From an uncultured Thermomicrobia bacterium (lineage in GTDB: Bacteria; Chloroflexota; Chloroflexia; Thermomicrobiales; JALYUS01): DNA of 49,390 nucleotides. A program made the translations under genes and the position numbers. The notes beneath the pieces are model-generated. The model searched no databases. It saw only the letters and a list, made by a program, of their open reading frames with translations, and was not told the DNA's origin. The DNA lies in assembly GCA_937968015.1 (NCBI GenBank), contig CALBSO010000080.1, positions 1 to 49,390 of the forward strand, in the 5' to 3' direction. This document shows positions 8,095 to 17,227 of this stretch, piece after piece (the stretch's first letter is position 1; each line of letters starts with the position of its first letter).

Positions 8095-11000
8095 ATGGGG
8101 AAAACAGACGGCCATCGCCGCGTGCGGTTCGTTGGTGTGTTAATCTCTCTGACTGCGTTGCTTCTCGCGCTGGTACCGCCGGCATCGGTTTCGGTCGCGG
8201 CATCGCCTGCGCCCGACCCGGCGCCGAACCCGTACCGAACCGCGCATCCTGCCCAGCCGGGCAACCACGCCGCGCAACAGGAATGGTACATAGAGCAGCG
8301 CCCCGGCCTCTCCGCAAAGGCGCGTTTCGACGCTCTCGTGCAGGCGGGGAGATTGCCCGGCATGAATGCCCTGCCCGGCACCGCGATCGGCGGCAGGAAG
8401 GCGGGCGGTAACGCCGCGAGCACCCCTGGCTCACCGACCGGCACATGGAACCCCCTCGGCCCGGCGCCGATCGATTATAATCAAGGGCCGGCCAATGCGG
8501 AATACAACGCGAACCTCGCGTCAGGCCGCGTGACCGCGATCGCGATCGGCCCGAACACCGGGAATATCTACATCGGCACCGCGGGCGGCGGTGTCTGGAA
8601 GAGCACGGACGGTGGCGCCTCCTGGGCCGCGCTGACGGACAATCAACCGGTGCTGGCGATCGGATCGCTCACGATTGATCCGATCGACACGACCGACAAC
8701 ACCGTCTACGCCGGGACAGGCGAGGCCAATTTCCCCGCCGGTCACCCGGACAATTCGCTCGTCATCTACAATGGCGCGGGTGTACTGAAGACAACCAATG
8801 GCGGCACGAGCTGGACGCTCCAGGGCTACGGCACCTTCGGCCCATACGGGCGCGGCATCGGTGCGATCGCGGCTCATGGACAGACGGTCTGGGCGGGCAC
8901 GACCAGCGGGCTCTTCCAATCAGGTGACGGTGGCAATAGCTGGTCCCAGGTCACCGTCGCCTCGGTGCCGTCCACAGCGATGATCACGGACGTGACGATC
9001 GACAATGCGGCACCGGGGTCGAACGGCGTCTACGTGACCGTCAGCGACCTCAACGGCGGCACATCCTACGCCGGGGTCTATAAGTCGACAGCTGGTTCCC
9101 CGTTCACGCTCCTTACCGGATCGTCCCCGCTGCCAGCGGCGACGTCCTGGCAGCGCGCTCAACTGGCGGAGAGCGCCAGTTCGCCGAGCACGCTCTACCT
9201 GATTATCAGCAGCGCGAGCACGAGCGGCTTGCTCGGACTCTTCAAGACGACGAACGGGGGTGGAATCTGGACCCAGCTCGCGGCGCCGCCGACCGATCCG
9301 CTTGGCACCCAAGGGCAATATGATCTCTTCGTCACCATTGACCCGACCGACGCGAACGTTGTGTCCATCGGCGGCCTGAACGCCTTCATCACCGCGACGG
9401 GCGGCACCGCCTGGACGCAACTCTCCGATGTGTACTGCAGCGGCGGTCCGTTGCCCTGTTCCTCCCCGCTGCATCCCGACATGCACGCGGGGGCCTTCGG
9501 AAACTCCGGCACGCCCCGCCCGCTCTTCGTCGGGAGCGACGGTGGCATGGTCAAGACGGCGAATCGCGGCACATCGTGGATAAACATCAACAATAACCTG
9601 AATGCCACGACCTTTTATGGGGGCGACGCGGCCGCGAACTATATGACCACCCCAGTGGTGATCGGCGGGCTGCAGGATAACGGGAACGTGCGCACCGCGA
9701 GTACATCGCTGGGCACCTGGGCCGAGATCTATGGCGGAGACGGGTTTCAGGCGGGCGTTGACAAGTCCAACGCGAATCACGCCTACGTCGAGCGCTACAG
9801 CGGCTTCCTCGCAAGCACGACCAATGCGAACGCCGGGACCGCGATCACATGGACCACGCTTGGCGGTGGTGGCACAAATGTGTGCTACGGCAACGGGATG
9901 TTCAACAACCCCTTCGCCATCGACATCAACAACGGCAATCACATCGCCAGTGTCGATGAGTTCGGGCGGGTCTGCGAAAGCATCGATGGCGGGACGACAT
10001 GGACGAGCCCGACGGTCTCGACCGGTTCCTTCCCCTTCATTCGATCCGTCGCGATCGCGCCCTCCAATAGCGCGGTGATGTACGCGGGCAGTCGCGGTGG
10101 TATCTTCCGCACCACGAACGCCAATACATCCTCCGCGGCGTCGTGGAGCGCCTGCGGCTCCGGCCTGCCGTCGGGCGCCCGACCCGTCTCGATCTGGATC
10201 GACAGCGCGGACTCGACCATCGCGTACGTGACGTTCAGCGACTTCGGCGTTCCCCACGTCTGGAAGTCCGTCAACTGCGGCGCGTGGCAGAGTCTCAGCG
10301 GTGATCTTCCGAACATCCCGACGATCTCGATCGTCGAGTATCCGTCGAGCCCGAGCAATGTCCTGGTCGTCGGCACGGACGTTGGCGTCTACGTCGCGAG
10401 TGAGAACGGTGCGTCCACGAGTTGGAGCAGGCTCACCGGCCTGCCGAACGTCGGCGTCGAGCAACTCTTCATGGATAAGGCACAGACGACGCTCTTCGCG
10501 GCGACGTACGGGCGGGGGATGTGGGAAATCCCGATCCCGGCGCTGCCGAGCACGATCACCAGCCTCAGCCCGATCGCGGTGCCGGTCGGCAATCCGACCT
10601 TCACGCTCACCGTCAACGGTACCGGCTTTGTGAGCGGCGCGCAGGTGCTCTTCAACGGCTCGACGCGTACGACGAACTTCGTCAATGTGACTCAGCTGAC
10701 GGCGACGATCAACGCCGGCGATGTCGCCGCGCGCGGCACCGCGCAGATCACGGTGCGCAACCCGGACAACAGCGTGTCCGCCCCCTGGACGTTCTTCATC
10801 TTCACGCCGCTCGCCAACCCGGCGGCGGCGGCGGCCACCCTCGGCCCCCTCTTCGCCTTCGTCCGCGGCGTGGACAACAACATCTATCTCGACCCCAGCA
10901 GCAACGGCCTCAACTACGCCGGCTATCAGTCCGTCGGCCCGGGCGCGAGCACCACACCCTCCGCCGCGACGATCGGCTCCCGGATGTTCCTCGCCGTGCG

Positions 11001-12603
11001 CGGCCTGGACAACAACCTCTACCTCAACACGACGTACGACGGATACCACTACCTGGGCTGGGCATCGGTCGGGGCGGGGACCTGCGGCGCACCCGCCCTC
11101 ACCGCGCTCGGCAATGTCCTCTACATCTTCGCCTGCGGGCTCGATAACAACCTCTACTTCAACACCACCACCGACGGGGGGACCTTCGGCGGCTGGCGCT
11201 CGTTCGGCAGCGGCGTGGTCTCGTCGGTGCCAGCGGTCACGACGATCGGCAACACGCTTTACGTCGCGGTGCGCGGGCTGGACAACGTCATCTATATCAA
11301 CAGCACCGTGGACGGCATGCACTTCGCGGGGTGGCGCGGCGCGCCGACCGGCGCGGTGCCCTCCGCGCCCGCGCTCGCCGGGCTGGGCGGGGCACTCTAC
11401 CTGGCGGTGCAGGGCGGGGACAATGCGATCTATGTGAACACGAGCCTGGACGGCGGCTACACCTTCCGGAACTGGTACGGGCCGGGCGGCGCGGTGACTG
11501 CGGCGCCAGGGCTCGGCGTCGTGAACAACACGCTGATCCTACTGGCACGCGGGCAGGATGGTGCAACATACGCGAACGGCACGCCAAACGGGTACAACTT
11601 CTATGGGTGGCATAGCCTCCTGGCGGGCGGGAGCCCCGGTGGCTCGGGCCGCCAGGAGCCGACGAACGCCGCGCAAGCCCCGAGCCCGCAATCGGGTCTG
11701 GTGAGCACGCCCAACGACGTCACGACGGAGCGGCCGGGCAGCGCCGTGACCGGTGGCACGGCTCCCGCGAATGGGCCATCGGTCGCCGTGACTGCCGAGC
11801 CACCCGGCGGCAAGGTGACCGGCACGGCGCTCGCGCCCGGCGCGACGACGGCGCAACCCGCCGCCGCGCCGACCACGCCGGCGGCGAACAACCCGACGGC
11901 CATAACCCCGGTGCCCGCAATCCCCCAGCCGGTCGCGCCCTCCACCGGTGCATCCACCGGCACCGGGGCGACAAACACCGCGCCCGCTACCGGCGCGGGG
12001 ATGACCAACGTCGCATTCGCGCCGGTCGCGCCGTTCGCCGCCGCCGCCGATCATCGCTTCTTCCCGGAGACCAAGCACTCGGTGAACTTCGGCTTCAAGG
12101 CCTACTGGGAGGCAAACGGCGGTGTCGCGCTGCTCGGGATGCCGATCAGCGAGGAGTTCCCGGAGCGGGGGGCGGATGGCGTCATCCGCACCGTGCAGTA
12201 TTTCGAGCGCGCGCGCATGGAGTACCATCCCGAGTTCAAGGGGACGCCGTACGAGACCGAGCTTGGGCTGCTGGCGCGTGAGGTGACGGCGGGGCGCGCG
12301 GGTGAGGCGGCGTTCCTGCCCGTGACGGCGGGGGCGACGCCGACGGGCGCGCGGTACTATCAAGAGACTGGGCACACCCTGGCGGCGCCGTTCGCGACCT
12401 TCTGGGACACCAATGGCGGGCTGGCGGAATTCGGCTTCCCGATCAGCGAGCCGGTGAAGGAGAAGAACGCGGACACGGGGCAGACATACCTGGTGCAGTA
12501 CTTCGAACGATACCGGCTGGAGTACCACCCGGAGACGGGGACGATCGAGTTGGGGCGGCTGGGGGTGGAGGTCGCTACCGAGCGTACCTATCTGCCTCAC
12601 TGA
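8095..12603 (+). CDS. 1502-residue secreted multidomain beta-propeller protein
   Basis: The signal peptide lies at about 1-40. A sortilin/BNR-type propeller follows (about 120-815) with repeated GVWKSTDGGASW-like Asp-box motifs. Next is an IPT/TIG-like Ig domain (about 820-900, starting ITSLSP), then six tandem units of about 45 residues with the core RGLDNNLYLNT (about 918-1180), a predicted lectin-like propeller. A Pro/Ala/Thr linker leads to two C-terminal modules with the signature VQYFER-x-R-x-EYHPE, preceded by W-x-x-NGG-x-x-x-x-G-x-PIS. Such modules are frequent in Chloroflexota exoproteins and may bind cell-wall or carbohydrate ligands. No catalytic motif was identified. ATG 8095 is preferred because it has a G-rich ribosome site, begins at the signal peptide and follows the candidate promoter. 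The neighbouring secreted protein shares the VQYF module. Confidence 0.85.
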   Translation: MGKTDGHRRVRFVGVLISLTALLLALVPPASVSVAASPAPDPAPNPYRTAHPAQPGNHAAQQEWYIEQRPGLSAKARFDALVQAGRLPGMNALPGTAIGGRKAGGNAASTPGSPTGTWNPLGPAPIDYNQGPANAEYNANLASGRVTAIAIGPNTGNIYIGTAGGGVWKSTDGGASWAALTDNQPVLAIGSLTIDPIDTTDNTVYAGTGEANFPAGHPDNSLVIYNGAGVLKTTNGGTSWTLQGYGTFGPYGRGIGAIAAHGQTVWAGTTSGLFQSGDGGNSWSQVTVASVPSTAMITDVTIDNAAPGSNGVYVTVSDLNGGTSYAGVYKSTAGSPFTLLTGSSPLPAATSWQRAQLAESASSPSTLYLIISSASTSGLLGLFKTTNGGGIWTQLAAPPTDPLGTQGQYDLFVTIDPTDANVVSIGGLNAFITATGGTAWTQLSDVYCSGGPLPCSSPLHPDMHAGAFGNSGTPRPLFVGSDGGMVKTANRGTSWININNNLNATTFYGGDAAANYMTTPVVIGGLQDNGNVRTASTSLGTWAEIYGGDGFQAGVDKSNANHAYVERYSGFLASTTNANAGTAITWTTLGGGGTNVCYGNGMFNNPFAIDINNGNHIASVDEFGRVCESIDGGTTWTSPTVSTGSFPFIRSVAIAPSNSAVMYAGSRGGIFRTTNANTSSAASWSACGSGLPSGARPVSIWIDSADSTIAYVTFSDFGVPHVWKSVNCGAWQSLSGDLPNIPTISIVEYPSSPSNVLVVGTDVGVYVASENGASTSWSRLTGLPNVGVEQLFMDKAQTTLFAATYGRGMWEIPIPALPSTITSLSPIAVPVGNPTFTLTVNGTGFVSGAQVLFNGSTRTTNFVNVTQLTATINAGDVAARGTAQITVRNPDNSVSAPWTFFIFTPLANPAAAAATLGPLFAFVRGVDNNIYLDPSSNGLNYAGYQSVGPGASTTPSAATIGSRMFLAVRGLDNNLYLNTTYDGYHYLGWASVGAGTCGAPALTALGNVLYIFACGLDNNLYFNTTTDGGTFGGWRSFGSGVVSSVPAVTTIGNTLYVAVRGLDNVIYINSTVDGMHFAGWRGAPTGAVPSAPALAGLGGALYLAVQGGDNAIYVNTSLDGGYTFRNWYGPGGAVTAAPGLGVVNNTLILLARGQDGATYANGTPNGYNFYGWHSLLAGGSPGGSGRQEPTNAAQAPSPQSGLVSTPNDVTTERPGSAVTGGTAPANGPSVAVTAEPPGGKVTGTALAPGATTAQPAAAPTTPAANNPTAITPVPAIPQPVAPSTGASTGTGATNTAPATGAGMTNVAFAPVAPFAAAADHRFFPETKHSVNFGFKAYWEANGGVALLGMPISEEFPERGADGVIRTVQYFERARMEYHPEFKGTPYETELGLLAREVTAGRAGEAAFLPVTAGATPTGARYYQETGHTLAAPFATFWDTNGGLAEFGFPISEPVKEKNADTGQTYLVQYFERYRLEYHPETGTIELGRLGVEVATERTYLPH
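10849..11632 (+). repeat. six tandem coding repeats of a lectin-like propeller
   Basis: Within the large secreted protein, six units of about 45-46 residues repeat the pattern R/C-G-x-DN-x-(I/L)Y-x-N-x-x-x-DG-x-x-x-x-GW, each followed by a Gly/Ala-rich turn and an LGN-x-LY strand. The sixth unit is more divergent (GQDGATYANGTPNG). The regular spacing predicts one blade per unit, as in PLL/tectonin-type propellers. Confidence 0.7.
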
Positions 12604-12639
12604 TCGCTCGGACGCGCAGGGGATTGATTCGTTAGGATT

Positions 12640-12669
12640 CGCCGCCCCGGTAGCACTACCGGGGCGGCG
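12640..12669 (+). terminator. 13-bp perfect hairpin after the propeller gene
   Basis: CGCCGCCCCGGTA (12640-12652) pairs perfectly with TACCGGGGCGGCG (12657-12669) around the tetraloop GCAC, 37 nt past the stop codon. There is no following T-run, so it may be a Rho-assisted terminator or an mRNA 3'-end stabiliser. Confidence 0.6.
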
Positions 12670-12785
12670 ACACGATCACGTCGGCCAGGCGGAGACGATG
12701 TGATAAAATCTGGATGAGAATGGAGGGAATCCCGCAAAGGGTGAAGTTCTCCGCTGCGAGTTCGAGATGCACGGTCGAGGGTGCA

Positions 12786-13619
12786 ATGGGCACGCGCAAA
12801 TATCATCCAGCTGTCGTCCTGACCGCATTCTTGCTGGCGTGCTCGGTGAGCGCCGCGGACTCCTTCGCCGCGCCTGAGTTCACCGCTCGCTGGCAGCGGG
12901 ACGAGCAGATCGTTCCCAACTTCTGGGGTCCGCTGGCGAACGCCACACAGGGCCGGGTCGAGCCATACCTCCGCGATAAACGGTGCGGGAACATCGTCCC
13001 GTGCGACCCATCCCCCGCCTCCGCGCAGCGCCTCGTTCAATATTTCGATAAGGGGCGGATGGAGCTGAACGGCGAGGTACCCGGCCAAGGCACCGTCGTC
13101 ACATCCGGCCTGCTCGTGCGGGAGATGATCACCGGGGCGCTCCAGACCGGCGAAACGCGCACCGAGCAACGCGCGCCGGCCGCCGTCCCGGTCGCGGGCG
13201 ATATGGAGAACACCTTCCCACTGTATCGCGATCTCGCCTCCGGCCCAGCCGTGGATACGAAGACCGCGAAGGGCCAGCCGGTGCAACTGCTCCTGACGCC
13301 GCAGGGGAGCGGCACGACCGCGGACAGTGTCAATGACCCGCTGGCGACCATCGCAACCATTGACGTGCAGACCGGCCACGGGGTGCCGAGCGCGTTCGAC
13401 GCGTTCCGGACGAAGGTGGGGCTGGATGTCGTCGGAATCGCGCTGACGGAGCCATTCTGGGCCGATGTGCGGGTGGCGGGGCAGAGCCATCGCGTGCTCG
13501 TGCAGGCGTTCGAGCGCCGCGTGCTGACCTACACGCCGTCCAACCCGGACGCCTTCAAGGTGGAGTTCGGCAACGTCGGCATTCAATATTACGCTTGGCG
13601 TTACGGTACCGGCCCTTGA
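12786..13619 (+). CDS. secreted protein of unknown function sharing the VQYF module
   Basis: Product of 277 residues with a signal peptide (about 1-28, cleavage likely near FAAPEF). The N-terminal half contains RLVQYFDKGRMEL, clearly related to the VQYFER-x-R-x-E modules ending the preceding propeller protein. The C-terminal half has QAFERRVLTYTPSNPDAFKV followed by EFGNVG and YYAWRY, a combination I recognise from Chloroflexota secreted proteins without a known function. A cysteine pair (RCGNIVPCDP) may form a disulfide. ATG 12786 is chosen for the signal peptide and the GAGGGG 4 nt upstream. An in-frame ATG at 12714 would add 24 residues before the signal. Adjacency and the shared module suggest that the two proteins act in the same extracellular assembly. 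Confidence 0.7.
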   Translation: MGTRKYHPAVVLTAFLLACSVSAADSFAAPEFTARWQRDEQIVPNFWGPLANATQGRVEPYLRDKRCGNIVPCDPSPASAQRLVQYFDKGRMELNGEVPGQGTVVTSGLLVREMITGALQTGETRTEQRAPAAVPVAGDMENTFPLYRDLASGPAVDTKTAKGQPVQLLLTPQGSGTTADSVNDPLATIATIDVQTGHGVPSAFDAFRTKVGLDVVGIALTEPFWADVRVAGQSHRVLVQAFERRVLTYTPSNPDAFKVEFGNVGIQYYAWRYGTGP

Positions 13620-13792
13620 TGCTCGCGCTGCCCACAATTCCGGGGATGGGGAGACAATCCCGTTCCGCGATTACGCCCCCTCGTGCCGGCACGGAAATCC
13701 TCAAGCGCATATTCACGATTCCGGCTACTCATCATCGAGAATGCATACGCCCTGCAATTTTCCCCTTGCGAGAACTGTTGTCAAAGATGCTT

Positions 13793-13801
13793 TGTTATAA
13801 T
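13793..13801 (+). promoter_or_regulatory. extended -10 promoter of the copper-domain lipoprotein
   Basis: TGT-TATAAT gives a perfect -10 hexamer (13796-13801) with an upstream TG (13793-13794), placing the start near 13808 and a leader of about 40 nt. TTGTCA at 13778-13783 is only 12 nt away, too close for a normal -35, so recognition is probably through the extended -10. Confidence 0.6.
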
Positions 13802-13848
13802 GGGCGCGTGCTGCGCGGACTATTTAGGAAAGATCGAAGGAGGAAGTC

Positions 13849-14988
13849 TTGAACGGTACACTGGAAGTGGTTGGAGCACGACTCGGACGCCGACGGTTCC
13901 TCATCATCGCGGGTGCGACGGCGGGAAGCGCGATTCTCGCCGCGTGCGGCGGGAGTAAGGCGACGGATACGCCGAAACCCGCGGCAACAACGGCCGCGCC
14001 GACCACCGCCGCGCCAACGTCCGCTGCCGCGAGCGCGGCGGCCGCGACCCGCCCCGCCGGTTCCGTGGCGGCGAGTGCTGTTGTGAGTACTCCCGCCCCG
14101 ACAGCGACAACCGCGCCTGTCGCGACAGCAGCCGCAAGCAGCGCGGTGGCAACCCGGCCCGCCGGGAGCGCCGTTGCCAGTAGTGTGAGCGCGACGACCG
14201 CGTCCGGCAGCGCGGCGGCGGGCACGACCGGCGGCATCCAGACGATGGTCATTGAGGCCTTCGACTACGGTTACAAAACGCTCGGCAGCATTCCCGGCGG
14301 CCCGACCCGCGTGCAGATGAAGAACACCGGCAAGGATCTGCATCATGCCCAGTTCATGCTCCTTAACACCGGCGTCACGCCCGACCAACTCGGTGCGGCC
14401 TTCGCCAAGGGGCCGGACGCGGCGTTCGGGCTCGTGACCTTCCCCGGCGGGCCGGGTGCGATCCTCCCCGGCGGCAACGCCGAGGTGATCCTGAATCTTC
14501 CTGAGGGTCAGTACATGATCGCCTGCTTCATCGCGAGCGCGGACAAGATCCCGCATCTCGCCAAGGGCATGCTCGTGCCACTCAAGGTGACCGCCGCCCC
14601 GGCTGTCGCGGCTCCCTTGCCAGCGGTGAACGGCACGATCACGCTGTTCGACTTCAACTTCACGATGCCCGATACGCTGCCCGCCGGGAAGAGCATGTAC
14701 ACGGTAGCGAACACCGGCGCGCAGTTCCATGAATTCTCGGTCAACCAACTACCGCCCGGCAAGACGGCGGACGATGTCAAGGCATACTTCGCCGCACCGC
14801 CGAGCGGGCCGCCGCCGATTATCCCGATGGGCGGGATGAATGCCCTGACGAAGGGCAACACCGGCATCGTCGTACTCGACCTCACGCCGGGCAACTACGT
14901 GGCGATCTGCAATGTCCCCGATCAGTCGAAGCCGAACGGTGATCCGCACACGCACCTCGGCATGATTAAGGGCTTCACCGTTAAGTAG
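13849..14988 (+). CDS. lipoprotein with two cupredoxin-like domains
   Basis: Product of 379 residues starting at TTG, 5 nt after a strong GAAGGAGG. The N-terminus has a twin-arginine-like RRRFLII and a lipobox LAAC, so it is probably exported folded and lipid-anchored. A long Ala/Thr/Pro/Ser linker (about 45-130) precedes two related beta domains. Domain 1 shows H165/H166, C226, H236 and M241. Domain 2 shows H294, C354, H367/H369 and M372. These are the His-Cys-His-Met ligand sets of type-1 (blue) copper proteins. The likely role is extracytoplasmic electron transfer, but no obvious redox partner is adjacent. Tat export would suit metal loading in the cytoplasm, though the motif is not a perfect Tat consensus. 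Copper binding is inferred from ligand spacing. Confidence 0.8.
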   Translation: MNGTLEVVGARLGRRRFLIIAGATAGSAILAACGGSKATDTPKPAATTAAPTTAAPTSAAASAAAATRPAGSVAASAVVSTPAPTATTAPVATAAASSAVATRPAGSAVASSVSATTASGSAAAGTTGGIQTMVIEAFDYGYKTLGSIPGGPTRVQMKNTGKDLHHAQFMLLNTGVTPDQLGAAFAKGPDAAFGLVTFPGGPGAILPGGNAEVILNLPEGQYMIACFIASADKIPHLAKGMLVPLKVTAAPAVAAPLPAVNGTITLFDFNFTMPDTLPAGKSMYTVANTGAQFHEFSVNQLPPGKTADDVKAYFAAPPSGPPPIIPMGGMNALTKGNTGIVVLDLTPGNYVAICNVPDQSKPNGDPHTHLGMIKGFTVK

Positions 14989-15010
14989 AATTCCGGCGAT
15001 GATGAGACAC

Positions 15011-15041
15011 GGAGCGCGGTCGAGCAGGCCGCGCTCCCTCC
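15011..15041 (+). terminator. hairpin after the copper-domain lipoprotein
   Basis: GGAGCGCGG (15011-15019) pairs with CCGCGCTCC (15029-15037), loop 9 nt, followed by a pyrimidine stretch CTCCTCTT, 22 nt after the stop codon. It is a probable terminator. The remaining spacer to 15212 shows no recognisable element. Confidence 0.6.
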
Positions 15042-15212
15042 TCTTGCGCTGGATCGCCCGCGGGGTGGAGCGTCGGTGCATCCTCGCTCCACAGACGTGG
15101 CAGCCACCTGAACGACATGTGCCGTATACTTCCCCCCACTTCGCTGGGAAGTCCCAGCCACGGCAACGGCAGCGGATCACCGGTCCAGACGCGGTGATGA
15201 CGGAGGTGCATG

Positions 15213-16508
15213 ATGGCAGCGGGCAGGACGGGGCAATCGTTGGATTGGGATGCGATCTTCGCGGCGGTGGACGCGCGGCAGGAGGCCTTTCTCGCGCGGC
15301 TGCGCGCGATCATTCGCATAGACAACTCCATCCCGCCCGGCCGCAATTACGAGAGATTGGTGGACCTGATCGCGCCGCAGTTCGAGGCGGCGGGACTGAC
15401 CACCGAGCGGGTCATCATCCCGCCCGAACTGATTGAGGCGATCCCGCTGCCCCTCGACGGCGACCGCGTCAATCTCGTCGCCACGCGCAAAGCGGGCAAA
15501 CCGCCGCTGACTGTCTACGCGCACATGGACACGGTGCCCGTCGAGGAGCAGTGGGATTACGACCCCTTCGGCGCGGAGTTGCACGACGGACGTATCTACG
15601 GGCGCGGCGTCGCGGATATGAAGGGGACGATCGCCTCGCTCCTTACCGCCCTCGACGTGATCCGCGATCTCGGTCTGGAGCCGGTCTGGGACCTGACCGC
15701 CTGCATCTGCACCGACGAGGAGATCGGCGTCTACCCCGGCATCTGGCATCTCGCCAAACTCGGCTACGTCCGCGCCCCCGTGCTTTGCATGGAAGGGTCG
15801 CAGGACCCGGTGCTGCGCCTCGGTTCCAATGGCGCGGTGGACATCACGATCACCGTCACGGGTGTCTCGTGCCACTCCGGGGCGAATTACAATGGCATCA
15901 ACGCGATCGAGGAGGCAGTGCCGATCATGATCGAACTGCTCGCCCTCAAGCGCGAAGTCGAGGCGCGGCGGTCGGCCTTGCCCCTCGCCCCCGCGCCGAA
16001 TGCTCCCGATCACCTCCGACCGATGTTCAACCTCGACATCATCCATGCGGGCGTCAAATCGAACATCGTCCCCGCGACCTGTACCCTCGTCGTCAACCGC
16101 CGCTTCATCCCGGAAGAGCGGTATGAGGATGTCGAGCGCGAGATCCGCGCGGCGGTGGAGCGCGGGCAGGAGCGGAGCCGCGCGAAGGCGGTGGAGGTCT
16201 CGTTCATGAAAGCATATCCCGCGTACTATCAGAGCGCGAATCATCCCCTCGCCAACAAACTCGTCACGATCATGAAGCGCCTCCACGGTTACACCGACGC
16301 GGACTTCCACCGCACCGGCAGCGGCGGCTCGACCGATATGGCGAATGTCGCGGAAACGATCGGCACCGATCAGATCGCTACCGTTGGTCTGGGTCGCATG
16401 CGCGAGAGCCGCGCCCACGGCGCGAACGAGAGTGTCCGCCTCTCGGACGCCCTCGCACATATCAAGGAACTCGTCTATCTCTTCTGCGCGCCGGAGATCG
16501 CGCCGTAA
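15213..16508 (+). CDS. M20-family metallopeptidase / amidohydrolase (ArgE/DapE type)
   Basis: Product of 431 residues. The first metal-ligand motif is YAHMDTVP. The bridging aspartate lies in GRGVADMKG and the catalytic glutamates in CTDEEIG. A dimerisation domain follows (about 185-310), and the late ligand region contains RTGSGGSTDMANV. This is the complete di-zinc core of ArgE/DapE/carboxypeptidase-G2-like hydrolases acting on N-acyl amino acids, dipeptides or succinyl-diaminopimelate. The substrate cannot be told from sequence, and no arginine or lysine pathway gene is adjacent. Two ATGs overlap at 15210 and 15213; the second sits 6 nt from GGAGG (15202-15206) and is preferred. It is a single-gene unit facing the convergent response regulator. 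Confidence 0.88.
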   Translation: MAAGRTGQSLDWDAIFAAVDARQEAFLARLRAIIRIDNSIPPGRNYERLVDLIAPQFEAAGLTTERVIIPPELIEAIPLPLDGDRVNLVATRKAGKPPLTVYAHMDTVPVEEQWDYDPFGAELHDGRIYGRGVADMKGTIASLLTALDVIRDLGLEPVWDLTACICTDEEIGVYPGIWHLAKLGYVRAPVLCMEGSQDPVLRLGSNGAVDITITVTGVSCHSGANYNGINAIEEAVPIMIELLALKREVEARRSALPLAPAPNAPDHLRPMFNLDIIHAGVKSNIVPATCTLVVNRRFIPEERYEDVEREIRAAVERGQERSRAKAVEVSFMKAYPAYYQSANHPLANKLVTIMKRLHGYTDADFHRTGSGGSTDMANVAETIGTDQIATVGLGRMRESRAHGANESVRLSDALAHIKELVYLFCAPEIAP

Positions 16509-16521
16509 AGGGAAAAGCAAT

Positions 16522-16616
16522 GAGCAATGAGCAACGAGCGATGAGTTGGGGGTTCGGAGTTTCGTGCATTATGTAGTTCGAACAGCGAACGTTTATTCCC
16601 TCGTTGCTCATTGCTC
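16522..16616. repeat. inverted repeat of the GAGCAATGAGC type between convergent genes
   Basis: GAGCAATGAGCAACGA (16522-16537) is perfectly inverted as TCGTTGCTCATTGCTC (16601-16616). The left arm runs into GCGATGAGTTGGGGGTTCGG (from 16538), which recurs near 34932. A second copy of the pair lies at 36824-36943. It sits between two converging genes and may double as a terminator. Confidence 0.75.
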
Positions 16617-16621
16617 TCGAC

Positions 16622-17227
16622 CTACAGCCAGCCCTTCTGCTCCGCGATGCGCGCCGCTTCCGTGCTGTTGTGCGCCTCCAGTTTCTGGATCGCCGACGAG
16701 AGATAGTTGCGCACCGTGCCATCCGAGAGGCTGATGGAGCGGGCAACCTCGGCGATGCTCAGGCCGGTAGCAGCGACCCGCAGGACCTCGCGCTCGCGCG
16801 CCGTGAGCGGGTTATTGCCCTCACTGAGCGCGGCGGCAGCGAGCGCGGGATCAACGACACGCTCGCCCGCCATCGCCCGCCGGATCGCTGTCGCCAGTTG
16901 GGTGGCGGGGGCATCCTTGACGAGAAAGCCGACGACGCTGCTCTCCATCGCACGGCGCAGGTAGCCGGGCCGTCCGAAGGTCGTCAGAATGAGGACACGG
17001 CAGGCCGGCAGTTGCGCGTGCAGCGCGGCGGCAGCGGTCAGTCCGTCGCCGCCCGGCATCTCGATGTCAAGGAGCGCGACATCCGGTCGGGTGGCGAGCG
17101 CCAGTGAGACGACCTCGTCGCCGCGCGCGGCCTCGGCGACGATCTCGATGTCGCCCTCGAGCGTGAGGAGCGCGGCCAACGCGCCCCGCACCATCGCCTG
17201 ATCCTCCGCCAATAGCACGCGGATCAT
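16622..17227 (-). CDS. NarL/DesR-type response regulator
   Basis: Product of 201 residues with a CheY-like receiver domain (1-120; acidic pocket E8/D9, phosphoacceptor D54 in LLDIEMPGGDG, conserved K about 104 in VKDAP). A LuxR-type helix-turn-helix follows (NPLTAREREVLRVAATGLS onward, about 138-200). The ATG at 17227 overlaps the kinase stop codon as TGATG, indicating translational coupling; a GTG one codon earlier is also possible. Partner of the histidine kinase just upstream, it probably regulates the divergent MMPL exporter or the two-component operon itself. The short inverted repeats between the divergent genes are the obvious candidate binding sites. The assignment to the NarL family is firm, the target is inference. 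Confidence 0.92.
   Translation of the reverse strand: MIRVLLAEDQAMVRGALAALLTLEGDIEIVAEAARGDEVVSLALATRPDVALLDIEMPGGDGLTAAAALHAQLPACRVLILTTFGRPGYLRRAMESSVVGFLVKDAPATQLATAIRRAMAGERVVDPALAAAALSEGNNPLTAREREVLRVAATGLSIAEVARSISLSDGTVRNYLSSAIQKLEAHNSTEAARIAEQKGWL

Noticed and set aside
8920..11322. 800-codon open frame on the minus strand
   Set aside because: It lies wholly antisense to the propeller gene, whose frame has clear repeats and a signal peptide; the antisense translation is low-complexity.
15042..15212. Riboswitch-like leader before the M20 peptidase
   Set aside because: Some G+C pairing exists, but no known aptamer core such as a cobalamin, SAM or TPP box was found.
15213..16508. argE or dapE assignment
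   Set aside because: Motifs fit the whole M20 family and no arginine or lysine genes adjoin, so no gene symbol is given.
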